Shown here: positions 1-7,056 of the stretch, one piece after another
Numbering within the stretch: position 1 is the first letter of the stretch
Layout: the number at the start of each line of letters is the position of its first letter
Source of the DNA: Tannerella sp.
GTDB lineage: Bacteria; Bacteroidota; Bacteroidia; Bacteroidales; Tannerellaceae
Direction of reading: 5' to 3'
Assembly: GCA_031260095.1 (NCBI GenBank)
Contig: JAIRKN010000277.1
Span: 1 to 20,488 of the forward strand
DNA length: 20,488 bases
Translations under genes and position numbers: made by a program
The notes under the pieces: generated by a model
Databases searched by the model: none
What the model was told of the DNA's origin: nothing
The model's input: the letters and a program-made list of their open reading frames with translations, nothing else

Positions 1-809
1 GTTACACGTTTAAATGATGTAACGGTTAAATCTTTGTCTTGTTGTTTCAAATATTGTTCAATTGTTAATTTTGAATCTTTTATAAATTCTTGCTGTAGAA
101 GGGTATTTTCTTTATAAAATTTCTGAAGAGCGCCTTCTGCAATCCGGTCTAACAGGTTTTCCGGTTTTCCCGCCTGACGGGCTTTGTCACGAGCTATTTC
201 CATTTCCGAATCAATCACATGCTGAGATACATCGGCCGGAGTGATGGAAATCGGGTTCATCGCTGCTACCTGCATCGCCACGTCACGTGCTGCCTGACGA
301 TTGATTTCTTTGTTGAATGAAACAATCGTAGCCAGTTTATTTCCCGGATGTATGTATGAGATCGTAGAAACGTCTTTTACAAATTCGTAGAAGCCAAGTT
401 CCATTTTTTCTCCCGTTACGCCTATACGGTCGGTAATATGATTTTCAACTGTACGTCCATCACTTAATGACATAGCAAGTAATTCATCTTTTGATGCCGG
501 TTTATTTGCCATAGCAAGGTCCAGAAAACTCTGGGTCATTGCGATGAAATCTGCATTTTTTGCTACGAAGTCCGTTTCGCATTTTACTGCCGTGATAGCT
601 GCAAAATCACCGTTTTCTGCCGCTAAAACACAACCTTCCGATGCTTCGCGGTCCGAACGTTTTGCGGCAACAGCCTGGCCTTTCTTGCGAATTATTTCCA
701 TTGCTTTGTCAAAATCACCGCCGGCTTCTTCCAATGCATTTTTGCAATCCATCATTCCGGCTCCACTCATTTTACGCAATTTTGTTATATCTGCTAATGT
801 TACTGCCAT
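1..809 (-). CDS. tsf: Elongation factor Ts (partial, 3' end outside window)
   Basis: EF-Ts is the cytoplasmic guanine-nucleotide exchange factor that regenerates EF-Tu-GTP. The minus-strand frame opens with an ATG at 809-807 and reads MAVTLADITKLRKMSGAGMM, the usual N-terminal UBA-like helix region, followed by the EF-Ts signature around TDFVAKN (residues about 80-86). The frame stays open for 269 codons and runs off the window at base 1; the last visible residues (TVTSFKRV) resemble the very end of Bacteroidales EF-Ts, so probably only a few codons are missing. It is the last gene seen of the rplM-rpsI-rpsB-tsf operon, 70 bases after rpsB, and a hairpin lies in that gap. Identity is secure from the sequence; the stop cannot be seen. 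Confidence 0.97.
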   Translation of the reverse strand, partial: MAVTLADITKLRKMSGAGMMDCKNALEEAGGDFDKAMEIIRKKGQAVAAKRSDREASEGCVLAAENGDFAAITAVKCETDFVAKNADFIAMTQSFLDLAMANKPASKDELLAMSLSDGRTVENHITDRIGVTGEKMELGFYEFVKDVSTISYIHPGNKLATIVSFNKEINRQAARDVAMQVAAMNPISITPADVSQHVIDSEMEIARDKARQAGKPENLLDRIAEGALQKFYKENTLLQQEFIKDSKLTIEQYLKQQDKDLTVTSFKRV

Positions 810-842
810 AATATTGTTTTTTTATAATTTTATAGTTGATAT

Positions 843-871
843 GAACTGCTATATAATATATGTAGCAGTTC
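843..871 (-). promoter_or_regulatory. Intercistronic hairpin between rpsB and tsf
   Basis: A perfect 9-base inverted repeat (GAACTGCTA / TAGCAGTTC) with an 11-base AT-only or nearly AT-only loop sits in the 70-base gap between the rpsB stop and the tsf start. In the transcript it would form a stable stem 34 bases before the tsf start. No T-run follows on the minus strand, so it is not a standard intrinsic terminator. In other bacteria the rpsB-tsf gap carries a partial terminator or processing hairpin that adjusts the EF-Ts to S2 ratio; a similar role here is inference. Confidence 0.5.
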
Positions 872-879
872 CGGTATTA

Positions 880-1716
880 TTATTTGGAGATTTCTTCTTG
901 TGTTTCCTCTGCCTTTACATTTTCGGCAGCAGGTACAGTTTCCCCTGTTTTTTTCGCGCGCGTTTTGCGTTCACGTTTGGGAGCCGCTTCAACTCCTTCT
1001 TCACCATCACCTTTGTTGGTACGTTCAGCCTTCCCTTCCTGAATGCCTTCCTGAACAGCTTTGCAGAGCGCACCTAAAATCAATTCAACGGATTTTGTAG
1101 CGTCATCGTTTGCCGGAATCACAAAATCAATATTGGAAGGATCCGAATTTGTATCAACCATTCCAAATACCGGAATACTCAGACGGTTTGCTTCGCAGAC
1201 GGCAATGTGCTCTTTCAGCACATCAACTACGAACAATGCGGCCGGAAGACGGTTCAGATCAGCAATCGAGCCGAGGTTCTTTTCCAGTTTGGCGCGCTGA
1301 CGCGTGATTTGCAGTTTCTCTCTTTTTGAAAGATTGTCAAATGTACCGTCCGTAGCCATTTTATCAATGGTCGACATCTTTTTTACCGCTTTACGAATCG
1401 TGGGAAAGTTTGTTAACATACCCCCCGGCCAACGTTCGATAACATAAGGCATATTAACAGAAACGGCCATATCGGCTACAATCTGTTTGGCTTGTTTTTT
1501 AGTCGCAACGAACAGGATCTTGCGTCCTGATTTAGCAAGGTTTTTCATTGCTTCCGCCGCTTCATCTATTTTAGCGGCTGTTTTATATAAATCAATGATA
1601 TGAATACCATTGCGCTCCATAAAGATGTAGGGAGCCATTGCAGGATTCCATTTACTTTTTAAGTGTCCGAAATGAACGCCCGCTTCTAATAATTGATCAA
1701 AATTTACTCTTGACAT
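880..1716 (-). CDS. rpsB: 30S ribosomal protein S2
   Basis: S2 binds the back of the small ribosomal subunit at the head-body junction. The protein opens with MSRVNFDQLLEAGVHFGH, the typical S2 start, and carries the S2 signatures around WNPAMAPYIFMERNGIHIIDL (split motif at residues about 23-43) and GMVDTNSDPSNIDFVIPANDDA (about 185-206). It is 278 residues, longer than the roughly 240 of E. coli S2, because of a charged Lys/Glu-rich tail after about residue 230, as is common in Bacteroidota. It lies 140 bases downstream of rpsI, an unusually long gap for this operon, and that gap can fold (see 1768-1833). ATG start at 1716. Confidence 0.98.
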   Translation of the reverse strand: MSRVNFDQLLEAGVHFGHLKSKWNPAMAPYIFMERNGIHIIDLYKTAAKIDEAAEAMKNLAKSGRKILFVATKKQAKQIVADMAVSVNMPYVIERWPGGMLTNFPTIRKAVKKMSTIDKMATDGTFDNLSKREKLQITRQRAKLEKNLGSIADLNRLPAALFVVDVLKEHIAVCEANRLSIPVFGMVDTNSDPSNIDFVIPANDDATKSVELILGALCKAVQEGIQEGKAERTNKGDGEEGVEAAPKRERKTRAKKTGETVPAAENVKAEETQEEISK

Positions 1717-1767
1717 TGCTTTCTTGTTTTTTTATCGTTTACATTCTTTTTTGTTAAACACCAATCA

Positions 1768-1833
1768 TCCGGTAGTTTACCGACATTCAGACATGCAGAA
1801 AAAATCCGGACAATTTAGATACTAAACGCATGT
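1768..1833 (-). promoter_or_regulatory. Candidate structured leader of rpsB
   Basis: In the 140-base rpsI-rpsB gap, minus strand, ACATGC (1833-1828) can pair with GCATGT (1796-1791). Inside that stem lies a short hairpin TTTAG-TAT-CTAAA (1826-1814). Downstream comes a second hairpin CGGTA-AAC-TACCG (1782-1770). TCCGG (1810-1806) in the first loop region is also complementary to CCGGA (1772-1768) at the foot of the second hairpin, giving a possible pseudoknot or alternative fold. No good promoter was found in the gap, so it would be an internal leader of the operon mRNA. S2 represses its own operon through an rpsB leader in enterobacteria; an equivalent here is inference. Confidence 0.45.
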
Positions 1834-1856
1834 TACCTGTAAGAAACTCACAAATA

Positions 1857-2243
1857 TTAACGTTTACTGAACTGGAATCTCTTACGAGCTTTCGGTCTTC
1901 CCGGCTTTTTGCGCTCTACCGCACGCGGATCACGTGTCGTGAAACCTTCTGCTTTCAATGCGGGTTTAGATTCCGGATTGATTTTTATCAATGCGCGTGT
2001 AATAGCCAAACGAGCCGCCTCGGACTGACCTTTGAAACCGCCACCGAACAGATTCACTTTGATGTCGTACTGTTCCGCTACATTCAGCGTATTCAATGGT
2101 TGCTTTACAACATACTGAAGGATGGATGAAGGGAAATAATTTTCTAATTCACGTTTGTTGATTGTGATCTTGCCACTGCCATCTGTTACATAAACACGCG
2201 CTACTGCCGCTTTACGTCGTCCTATTGCATTTACCACTTCCAT
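1857..2243 (-). CDS. rpsI: 30S ribosomal protein S9
   Basis: S9 is a small-subunit head protein whose basic C-terminal tail reaches the P-site tRNA. The 128-residue product starts MEVVNAIGRRKAAVARVYV and contains the S9 family motif GGGFKGQSEAARLAITRAL (about residues 67-85), then a basic tail ending in RKRFQFSKR with the expected terminal arginine. Length and both ends match the family. It begins 5 bases after the rplM stop, the classic rplM-rpsI pair found across bacteria, and is followed by the long leader-like gap before rpsB. Confidence 0.98.
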   Translation of the reverse strand: MEVVNAIGRRKAAVARVYVTDGSGKITINKRELENYFPSSILQYVVKQPLNTLNVAEQYDIKVNLFGGGFKGQSEAARLAITRALIKINPESKPALKAEGFTTRDPRAVERKKPGRPKARKRFQFSKR

Positions 2244-2248
2244 AATAA

Positions 2249-2704
2249 TTATTTAAGAGAATTTATATCTAATGATTTAGGCTGCTGTGCTTCATGTTTG
2301 TGCTCGTTACCTCCATATATATACAGGTTTTTGAGCAATTTAGCACCCAGTTTGTTTTTAGGTAACATACCTTTTACAACTTTACGGAACAGGCGATCTT
2401 CACCTTTTTCTTTTAATTTGGCAGGAGTTATTTCTTTTTGTCCTCCCGGATAACCTGAATATGAATAATAAACACGGTCATTCCATTTTTTTCCTGTTAA
2501 AACGGCTTTGTCTGCATTGATAATAATCACATTATCACCACAATCAACGTGTGGAGTGAAGTTGGGTTTGTATTTTCCACGCAAAAGTTTCGCTACTTTT
2601 GAGCCTATACGTCCAACATGTTGGTCTGTAGCGTCCACTACAACCCACTCTTTGTTTACTGTTGCTTTGTTTGCAGAAATGGTCTTATAACTTAAAGTAT
2701 CCAC
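2249..2704 (-). CDS. rplM: 50S ribosomal protein L13 (GTG start)
   Basis: L13 is an early-assembling large-subunit protein. The 151-residue frame has the family core: WVVVDATDQHVGRIGSKVA (about residues 20-38), NFTPHVDCGDNVIIINADK (about 48-66) and VKGMLPKNKLGAKLLKNLYIY (split at about 109-129). The start codon at 2704-2702 is GTG; the product begins (M)DTLSYKTISANKATV, which matches my memory of the family start in Bacteroidales, so GTG is preferred over a later ATG. It is the first gene of the translation operon, about 96 bases downstream of the likely transcription start, with a foldable leader between. Confidence 0.97.
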   Translation of the reverse strand: MDTLSYKTISANKATVNKEWVVVDATDQHVGRIGSKVAKLLRGKYKPNFTPHVDCGDNVIIINADKAVLTGKKWNDRVYYSYSGYPGGQKEITPAKLKEKGEDRLFRKVVKGMLPKNKLGAKLLKNLYIYGGNEHKHEAQQPKSLDINSLK

Positions 2705-2743
2705 TGCTTAAATTTTTTATTTTGTTAATTAATAAATTGTTAT

Positions 2744-2800
2744 GCCGTCTTTAATATGCTTTACACTACGGGCATGTTGATGTAAAACATGAAAAACGGC
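2744..2800 (-). promoter_or_regulatory. Candidate structured leader RNA of the rplM operon
   Basis: From the predicted transcript start near 2800 the RNA opens with GCCGT (2800-2796), which can pair with ACGGC (2748-2744). Enclosed is a hairpin CATGTT / AACATG (2791-2786 with 2778-2773) with a 7-base loop. Five loop bases, TTACA (2785-2781), are complementary to TGTAA (2765-2761), giving a possible H-type pseudoknot. The fold ends 39 bases before the GTG start of rplM. Autogenous leaders on ribosomal operons are well known; which protein would bind here is not known from the sequence. Confidence 0.45.
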
Positions 2801-2803
2801 TCG

Positions 2804-2833
2804 CAAAGGTACTGTTTTTGTCAGTAAAAACAA
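2804..2833 (-). promoter_or_regulatory. Promoter of the rplM-rpsI-rpsB-tsf operon
   Basis: On the minus strand TTG (2833-2831) is separated by 19 bases from TACCTTTG (2811-2804). This matches the Bacteroidota housekeeping promoter (-33 TTG, -7 TAnnTTTG). Centring the -7 box puts the transcript start at about 2800. The DNA just upstream is AT-rich. The broken recombinase gene begins only about 50 bases behind it. Confidence 0.85.
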
Positions 2834-2882
2834 AAATATTTTATCTTTTTTATTGAGAAAATGATTTTCAGACATGATTTAA

Positions 2883-4011
2883 TTATTTGCCACCAAGGTC
2901 GAAATCAAACCGGAGTACTGGAACGTCAAAGCAGGGAAAATCATTGGTCGAAACGTCAAGGTGCAGGAAGTGAACAACATCCTCGAAAGCATCAAGACAA
3001 CAATGACCAAAATCTACCGGGACTTGCAGGAAAAGGAAAGCAACACTTCCCTCGAACGGATTAAGAACATCTTTTTCGGGGTTGAAATCAAGAATCAAAT
3101 GTTGCTGGACTTGTTCAGGCGGTATAACGAGGACATCCACAAGATGATAGGCATCAGCCGGTCAATGGTCTGCTACAACAAGTACGACATCACGTACAGA
3201 CGACTTGCAAATTTCCTGAAAGAGGAATACCACGTTTCGGACATTTCCCTGCAAAGAGATCAGCCACAAACTAATCACGGACTTTAAGGCATATATGCGC
3301 GGTGTTTGCGGATGCAACGCCAATATCACGTATAAATTCATTAAGCGTTTCAAGTCTATTGTGCTGGTAGCGAAGAATAACGGATGGCTTCTGCATGACC
3401 CATTCGCCAATTACAGGATTAAATCGCCGAAGGTGGATAGAGGTTACCTGACGCAGGAAGAATTGGAAACAGTCATGCAAAAGGAGTTTTCCGTCAAACG
3501 GCTCGGACAAGTGCGGGACATATTCATTTTCGCCTGTTTCACAGGTTTAGCGTATGTAGATGTGAAGAATTTGCATGAAACCAATGTCCGCTTATCTTTT
3601 GACGGTAATTTGTGGATAGTGACGAAACGACAAAAAGCAGATGTACAATCCAACATTCCCTTATTGGATGTTCCAAAACAGATTTTAGAAAAATACAAGA
3701 GGACGTTGCCCAATGGAATGGTATTACCTGTTCCGAGCAATCAGAAAATGAATACCTATCTGAAGGAAATCGGCGACCTTTGCGGAATCGGTAAGAATTT
3801 GACGTTTCACCTTGCCAGACATACTTTCGCTACGACCACGACTTTGGCGAAAGGTGTTCCCATTGAAACGATTTCTAAAATGTTAGGACATACAAATATC
3901 AAAGCAACACAAATTTATGCGCGGATTACCGATAACAAAATCAGACACGATATGTCTGTTCTTGCAGGAAAATTAAAGGGAATGGAAATAAAACATACTG
4001 TAAACTCATAA
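2883..4011 (+). pseudogene. Tyrosine recombinase (integrase), truncated and frameshifted
   Basis: This is a remnant of a Bacteroidota-type mobile-element integrase. Frame 1 (2883-3258) reads from LFATKVEIKPEYWNVKAG through the core-binding region to YHVSDISLQ, but a TAA (2880-2882) lies directly before it and roughly the first 40 residues of the arm-binding domain are missing. The reading then moves to the frame of 3259-4011; removing one A from the AAA at 3253-3255 would restore LQEISHKLITDFKAYMRG. The second part (238 codons from ATG 3295) keeps the catalytic domain: a lysine near residue 114, HLAR (H172, R175), LGHT (H199) and the nucleophile Y208. The first catalytic arginine is absent from FTGLAYVDV, as in several Bacteroides integrases such as IntDOT. 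The catalytic part could still be translated alone, but without the DNA-binding N-terminus it is probably inactive. Confidence 0.9.
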
Positions 4012-4022
4012 AATCAATCATC

Positions 4023-4570
4023 ATGGATTTAGAAGAAATCAAAAGTAAAATTATCACTGTTCAGGGATAGCAGGTTATCCTTGACAGCGATATCGCTGAA
4101 TTGTACAAGGTTGAAACCAAACGTATCAACGAGGCGGTAAGGAACAATCCGGACAAATTTTCCGAAGGTATATCATTACCCTGATAGACGAAAAAATGCA
4201 CTTTTTAAGTTCAAAATTTTCGACCTTAAAGAACAGCAGACGCGGACAACATGCAAAGTATAATGCCAAATGTTTTTCTGAAAGAGGATTGTATATGCTT
4301 GCCACTATCCTGAAAAGTCCGGTAGCAACGGAAATTACTTTGGGCATCATTGAAACTTTTGCCAAAGTCAGGGAATTATCCCGCACGATTGCCGAACTTC
4401 ACCGGCACAACGAAGAAGAACAAAAATCCATGCTGCAAAAGAACGGCGAAATTATTTCCGACATTATTTGCAGCGATTTAGAGTCTTCGGAAACAGAAAC
4501 TACAATTGAACTCAACCTTGCCGTTTCATCTGTAAAACACACCGTTAAACGAGTATCTAAAAAGGAATAG
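4023..4570 (+). pseudogene. ORF6N-domain protein, broken by a stop and a frameshift
   Basis: The ATG at 4023 begins MDLEEIKSKIITVQG and is stopped by TAG at 4068-4070. The same frame then reads QVILDSDIAELYKVETKRIN, a clear ORF6N start, up to about 4166. One base is missing near 4167-4168, after which the frame ending at 4570 continues as YIITLIDEKMHFLSSKFSTL and then ERGLYMLATILKSPVATE (about 4290-4340), the end of the ORF6N domain, with a charged C-terminal region. ORF6N proteins are found on phages, integrative elements and accessory loci; the domain is thought to bind DNA. Two independent lesions make it a pseudogene, decaying together with the adjacent integrase, 11 bases upstream. Confidence 0.88.
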
Positions 4571-4572
4571 TC

Positions 4573-4659
4573 ATGGAAAAAGGGTATATCAGAATTATTC
4601 GGGAAGAAGGCAAAACTCCTTCCGTCGGATTTCTTCTTCGGAGAGATTCTTTTTTGTAA
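4573..4659 (+). CDS. Possible 28-residue peptide behind the ORF6N remnant
   Basis: An ATG two bases after the ORF6N stop opens a 28-codon frame, MEKGYIRIIREEGKTPSVGF then LLRRDSFL, ending in TAA at 4657-4659. Its stop overlaps the first arm of the terminator-like repeat at 4656-4706. It is not recognised. The close spacing behind the ORF6N frame suggests either a small co-transcribed gene or the 5' fragment of a gene lost when the element decayed. The short length makes a chance frame equally possible. Confidence 0.25.
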   Translation: MEKGYIRIIREEGKTPSVGFLLRRDSFL

Positions 4660-4706
4660 GCATCTTTTATTCGGTTTGAACACTACAAAGGTGCTTACTT
4701 TTTTTC
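4656..4706 (+). terminator. Terminator-like inverted repeat ending the mobile remnant
   Basis: GTAAGCATCTTT (4656-4667) and AAAGGTGCTTAC (4687-4698) form a 12-base stem with one G-T wobble, a 19-base loop, and a run of seven T directly after the second arm (4699-4705). This fits an intrinsic terminator on the plus strand for the ORF6N transcript. The loop is longer than usual, so efficiency is uncertain. Confidence 0.5.
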
Positions 4707-4933
4707 TATTTTTCAACTCACTATTTTAAACCGCGCGAAGTATATCAGCCGCAATATAGGCAGAAATCTTTTTTTGTCCTGCGACAGCTTTTGTCTAAGC
4801 AAAAGGTAGATAGTGCAGATTCAAGTAGCAAATGCAACAAATAATGAATACGCTCAAAGAACGGGTCTTGATTTCTTCTATAAATTTCCCCGGATATTTT
4901 TATTTGTCTGTGTGGAATGTCATAAATTTCATA
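4707..4933 (+). other. Intergenic stretch with no clear gene
   Basis: Between the terminator-like repeat and the -7 box of the KaiC-like gene I see no recognisable coding frame. An open frame extends the KaiC-like gene upstream to an ATG at 4832, but this part reads as low-quality hydrophobic sequence and lies upstream of the likely promoter. The right end of the mobile remnant probably falls in or near this stretch; no flanking direct repeat was found by eye. Confidence 0.4.
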
Positions 4934-4941
4934 TATCTTTG
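4934..4941 (+). promoter_or_regulatory. -7 box of the KaiC-like gene
   Basis: TATCTTTG matches the Bacteroidota -7 consensus TAnnTTTG exactly. No perfect TTG lies 19-21 bases upstream (the closest sequence is TGTG), so it may be weak or regulated. A transcript start near 4945 would give a leader of about 30 bases to the ATG at 4976, and excludes the upstream ATG at 4832 as the start. Confidence 0.55.
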
Positions 4942-4975
4942 TAATCTGTTTAATTTAACTTACCTGATTAGTAAT

Positions 4976-6898
4976 ATGGCAGATAATTGGAAAACCAGTA
5001 TTTCAAAAGTGTATTGGAATATAGATGGCACGATCGAAGAGGCAAAACTGTGTCTTGGAGCGGAAGAACCAAGAGAAGTGTCGTGGTTCGATGAATTATT
5101 TATAAAAGGGATAGAAGTATTTGAAGATTCCAACGATCATCATTATCCTGTAACAATGCTTTTTAAAGGACCTCCGGGAGATGGGAAAACGACGCTTGCG
5201 CTTGAGTTATGCCATCATTTGGCCGAGGGTAAAAAAAAGATTCAATCCACTTATATATCGCTGGAATCTGAAAAGAAACAAATCATTGATAATTTAATCG
5301 GATACGGATGGGAATATAATGAAGAGAAATCCCCATTACATGTGCATGGTTTGGAATACACGGTAAAATGGGTAAAGATATTATCACCGAAAAATATAAG
5401 CACCTTTACCAATATACTAAATGCCTTTCTTGATATAAGAATGGGTTTATTGGGAAAGTCATTTCCCGAATCAATAAAAAACTTGATTATTGATAGCGAA
5501 CGTAAAATTTTTCGCTGTAAAATTTGCAAGAAAATGCATAATCATCCCAACTCCGAAATATTGGTAATTGATAGCTTAAATATAATCCCGATAAAATCAA
5601 GAACAAATATTTTCCTGGATTTTTTAAAAATAGTCAAAAGTAAAAAGAGTAAAATTAAATTGATAGTATTTATCTTGGACGGCAAATCCGATAATGATTA
5701 TAATCCGTTTTGGGAATACATGTGCGATACAATTATAGAGTTGAATCATCATTATGAAAATGATTACTTAATTAAAACAATTGAAATTGTCAAGTCCAGG
5801 TTTCAAAAGCATATACTGGGTAAGCATCAAGTAAAAATCTATGACAAGCCTGCTTCGCAGGAAAAAGCAAAAATCGTATCAAGAACGCATCCTTGCATAA
5901 AAGAAGGAGGCGTATTCATTTTTCCGTCGGTTCATTTTTATTTGTCGAAGTATAGCAAATTTGCACAAAGTGGGAAATTAAAATATGATGATACTCGTCT
6001 GGAATCATTCAATGAGTTTTTGAAAATTCAATCGAAGGGAGGTTTTCCCAAGGGAAGATGTACTGCCCTTATAGGTTGCCGCGGCGGACATAAAAGTCAT
6101 TTGGCATATTTACATATACTTGCCAGATTAACGGGAGAATACGAGGGCAGAACGGATTCCGATGCATCCGAAAATGCAGCTCTCATCATTTCTCTGCGGG
6201 ATGATGAAACGATGATAACTTCGACGCTTGACGGGATCTTGAATAATGAGATTAAATCAGATGAATGGAAGAAGACCGGCAGTCTTATTGATGAGAACCG
6301 GCTGGAAATACTTTACTATCCTCCCGGATACATTTCTCCGGAAGAATTTATACATCGAATTTTTGTAAGTATTCACAAACTGAAAAAGCAGTGTAAGAAC
6401 GTTACAGTGCTCTTTAACAGTCTAGACCAGTTAGCGGCGCGATTTCCTCTTTGTGCCAAATTTGATATTTTCATACCAAGTATTGTTCAGATTTTAATCG
6501 GTGAAGCAATTACAAGCATCTTCGTCGCGGTGGACGAAAAAGACCAGCCCGTAGAACAGTATGGATTACTTCCTATGGCGGATCTGATATTGTCATTTCA
6601 CAAATATAAAATCAGTGAATCCGATTATTGCAAAATTATGAAAGTTGAAACAAACGCTGAAACGAAAGTTGAAACTATCGCAAAAACGGATGCAGAAGAA
6701 ACAAGGGATGAAATCGTTATAACGGTAGAGCGATTTGCCGGAGGAAAAAAAGCCGGCGCTAAAGGATTGTTAGAACTAACAAATGAACCGAGTGAACAAC
6801 AAAAATCAGCAAATGAAAAAAATGAAATGCGGCCATATCTTAGGTTCACCAAATTACCTCAAACCATGTATCTTGACAAAGATAAAAGAACGGATTAA
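4976..6898 (+). CDS. Two-domain KaiC/RAD55-like RecA-superfamily ATPase, unknown function
   Basis: The product, 640 residues from ATG 4976, has two RecA-fold domains in the KaiC/RAD55 style and no signal peptide or membrane segment, so it is probably cytoplasmic. Domain 1: Walker A GPPGDGKT (65-72), then YISLESEKK (93-101) where KaiC has its catalytic glutamates, a KaiC-like IIDNLIGYGW, and Walker B ILVIDS (D199). A Cys/His cluster C181-x2-C184-x3-H188-x-H190 sits just before Walker B. Domain 2: P-loop GCRGGHKS (367-374) with His in place of the usual Gly before Lys, and Walker B VTVLFNS with Asn481 instead of Asp. Residues 555-580 hold a charged insertion made by a tandem repeat. The gene stands alone, with its own -7 box, between a decayed mobile remnant and the amidase operon. 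No KaiA, KaiB or histidine kinase is nearby. The fold assignment is firm; the function is unknown. Confidence 0.75.
   Translation: MADNWKTSISKVYWNIDGTIEEAKLCLGAEEPREVSWFDELFIKGIEVFEDSNDHHYPVTMLFKGPPGDGKTTLALELCHHLAEGKKKIQSTYISLESEKKQIIDNLIGYGWEYNEEKSPLHVHGLEYTVKWVKILSPKNISTFTNILNAFLDIRMGLLGKSFPESIKNLIIDSERKIFRCKICKKMHNHPNSEILVIDSLNIIPIKSRTNIFLDFLKIVKSKKSKIKLIVFILDGKSDNDYNPFWEYMCDTIIELNHHYENDYLIKTIEIVKSRFQKHILGKHQVKIYDKPASQEKAKIVSRTHPCIKEGGVFIFPSVHFYLSKYSKFAQSGKLKYDDTRLESFNEFLKIQSKGGFPKGRCTALIGCRGGHKSHLAYLHILARLTGEYEGRTDSDASENAALIISLRDDETMITSTLDGILNNEIKSDEWKKTGSLIDENRLEILYYPPGYISPEEFIHRIFVSIHKLKKQCKNVTVLFNSLDQLAARFPLCAKFDIFIPSIVQILIGEAITSIFVAVDEKDQPVEQYGLLPMADLILSFHKYKISESDYCKIMKVETNAETKVETIAKTDAEETRDEIVITVERFAGGKKAGAKGLLELTNEPSEQQKSANEKNEMRPYLRFTKLPQTMYLDKDKRTD
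6641..6688 (+). repeat. Imperfect 24-base tandem duplication in the KaiC-like gene
   Basis: Two adjacent 24-base units, 6641-6664 and 6665-6688, share 20 of 24 bases and encode KVETNAET and KVETIAKT. A third, degraded charged stretch (DAEETRDE) follows. They lie in a predicted loop between strands of the second ATPase domain, where an in-frame expansion would be tolerated. Confidence 0.75.
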
Positions 6899-7056
6899 GG
6901 TAGACCTCCCCCGCATCTATTGTGAAAATTGGCTAAAATTATACGCTTAGACAGACGGACAAGTGTTTAACAATCAGAATGACAGTGATTCCGGACTCCC
7001 CAAAATGATGGAGAGATAGCAGGCGCTTACCGGTGGTTTGCGATGCTTTTTTCTGC

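Noticed and set aside
544..1077. 177-codon plus-strand frame across tsf and rpsB
   Set aside because: It is antisense to two certain genes and spans their intergenic gap; no family resemblance.
4832..4975. N-terminal extension of the KaiC-like frame to ATG 4832
   Set aside because: It contains the -7 box TATCTTTG (4934-4941), reads as hydrophobic low-quality sequence, and ATG 4976 starts a normal-looking protein.
4976..6898. Circadian clock protein KaiC
   Set aside because: The fold is KaiC-like but there are no kaiA or kaiB genes, the second P-loop is altered, and the C-terminal phosphorylation region is not evident.
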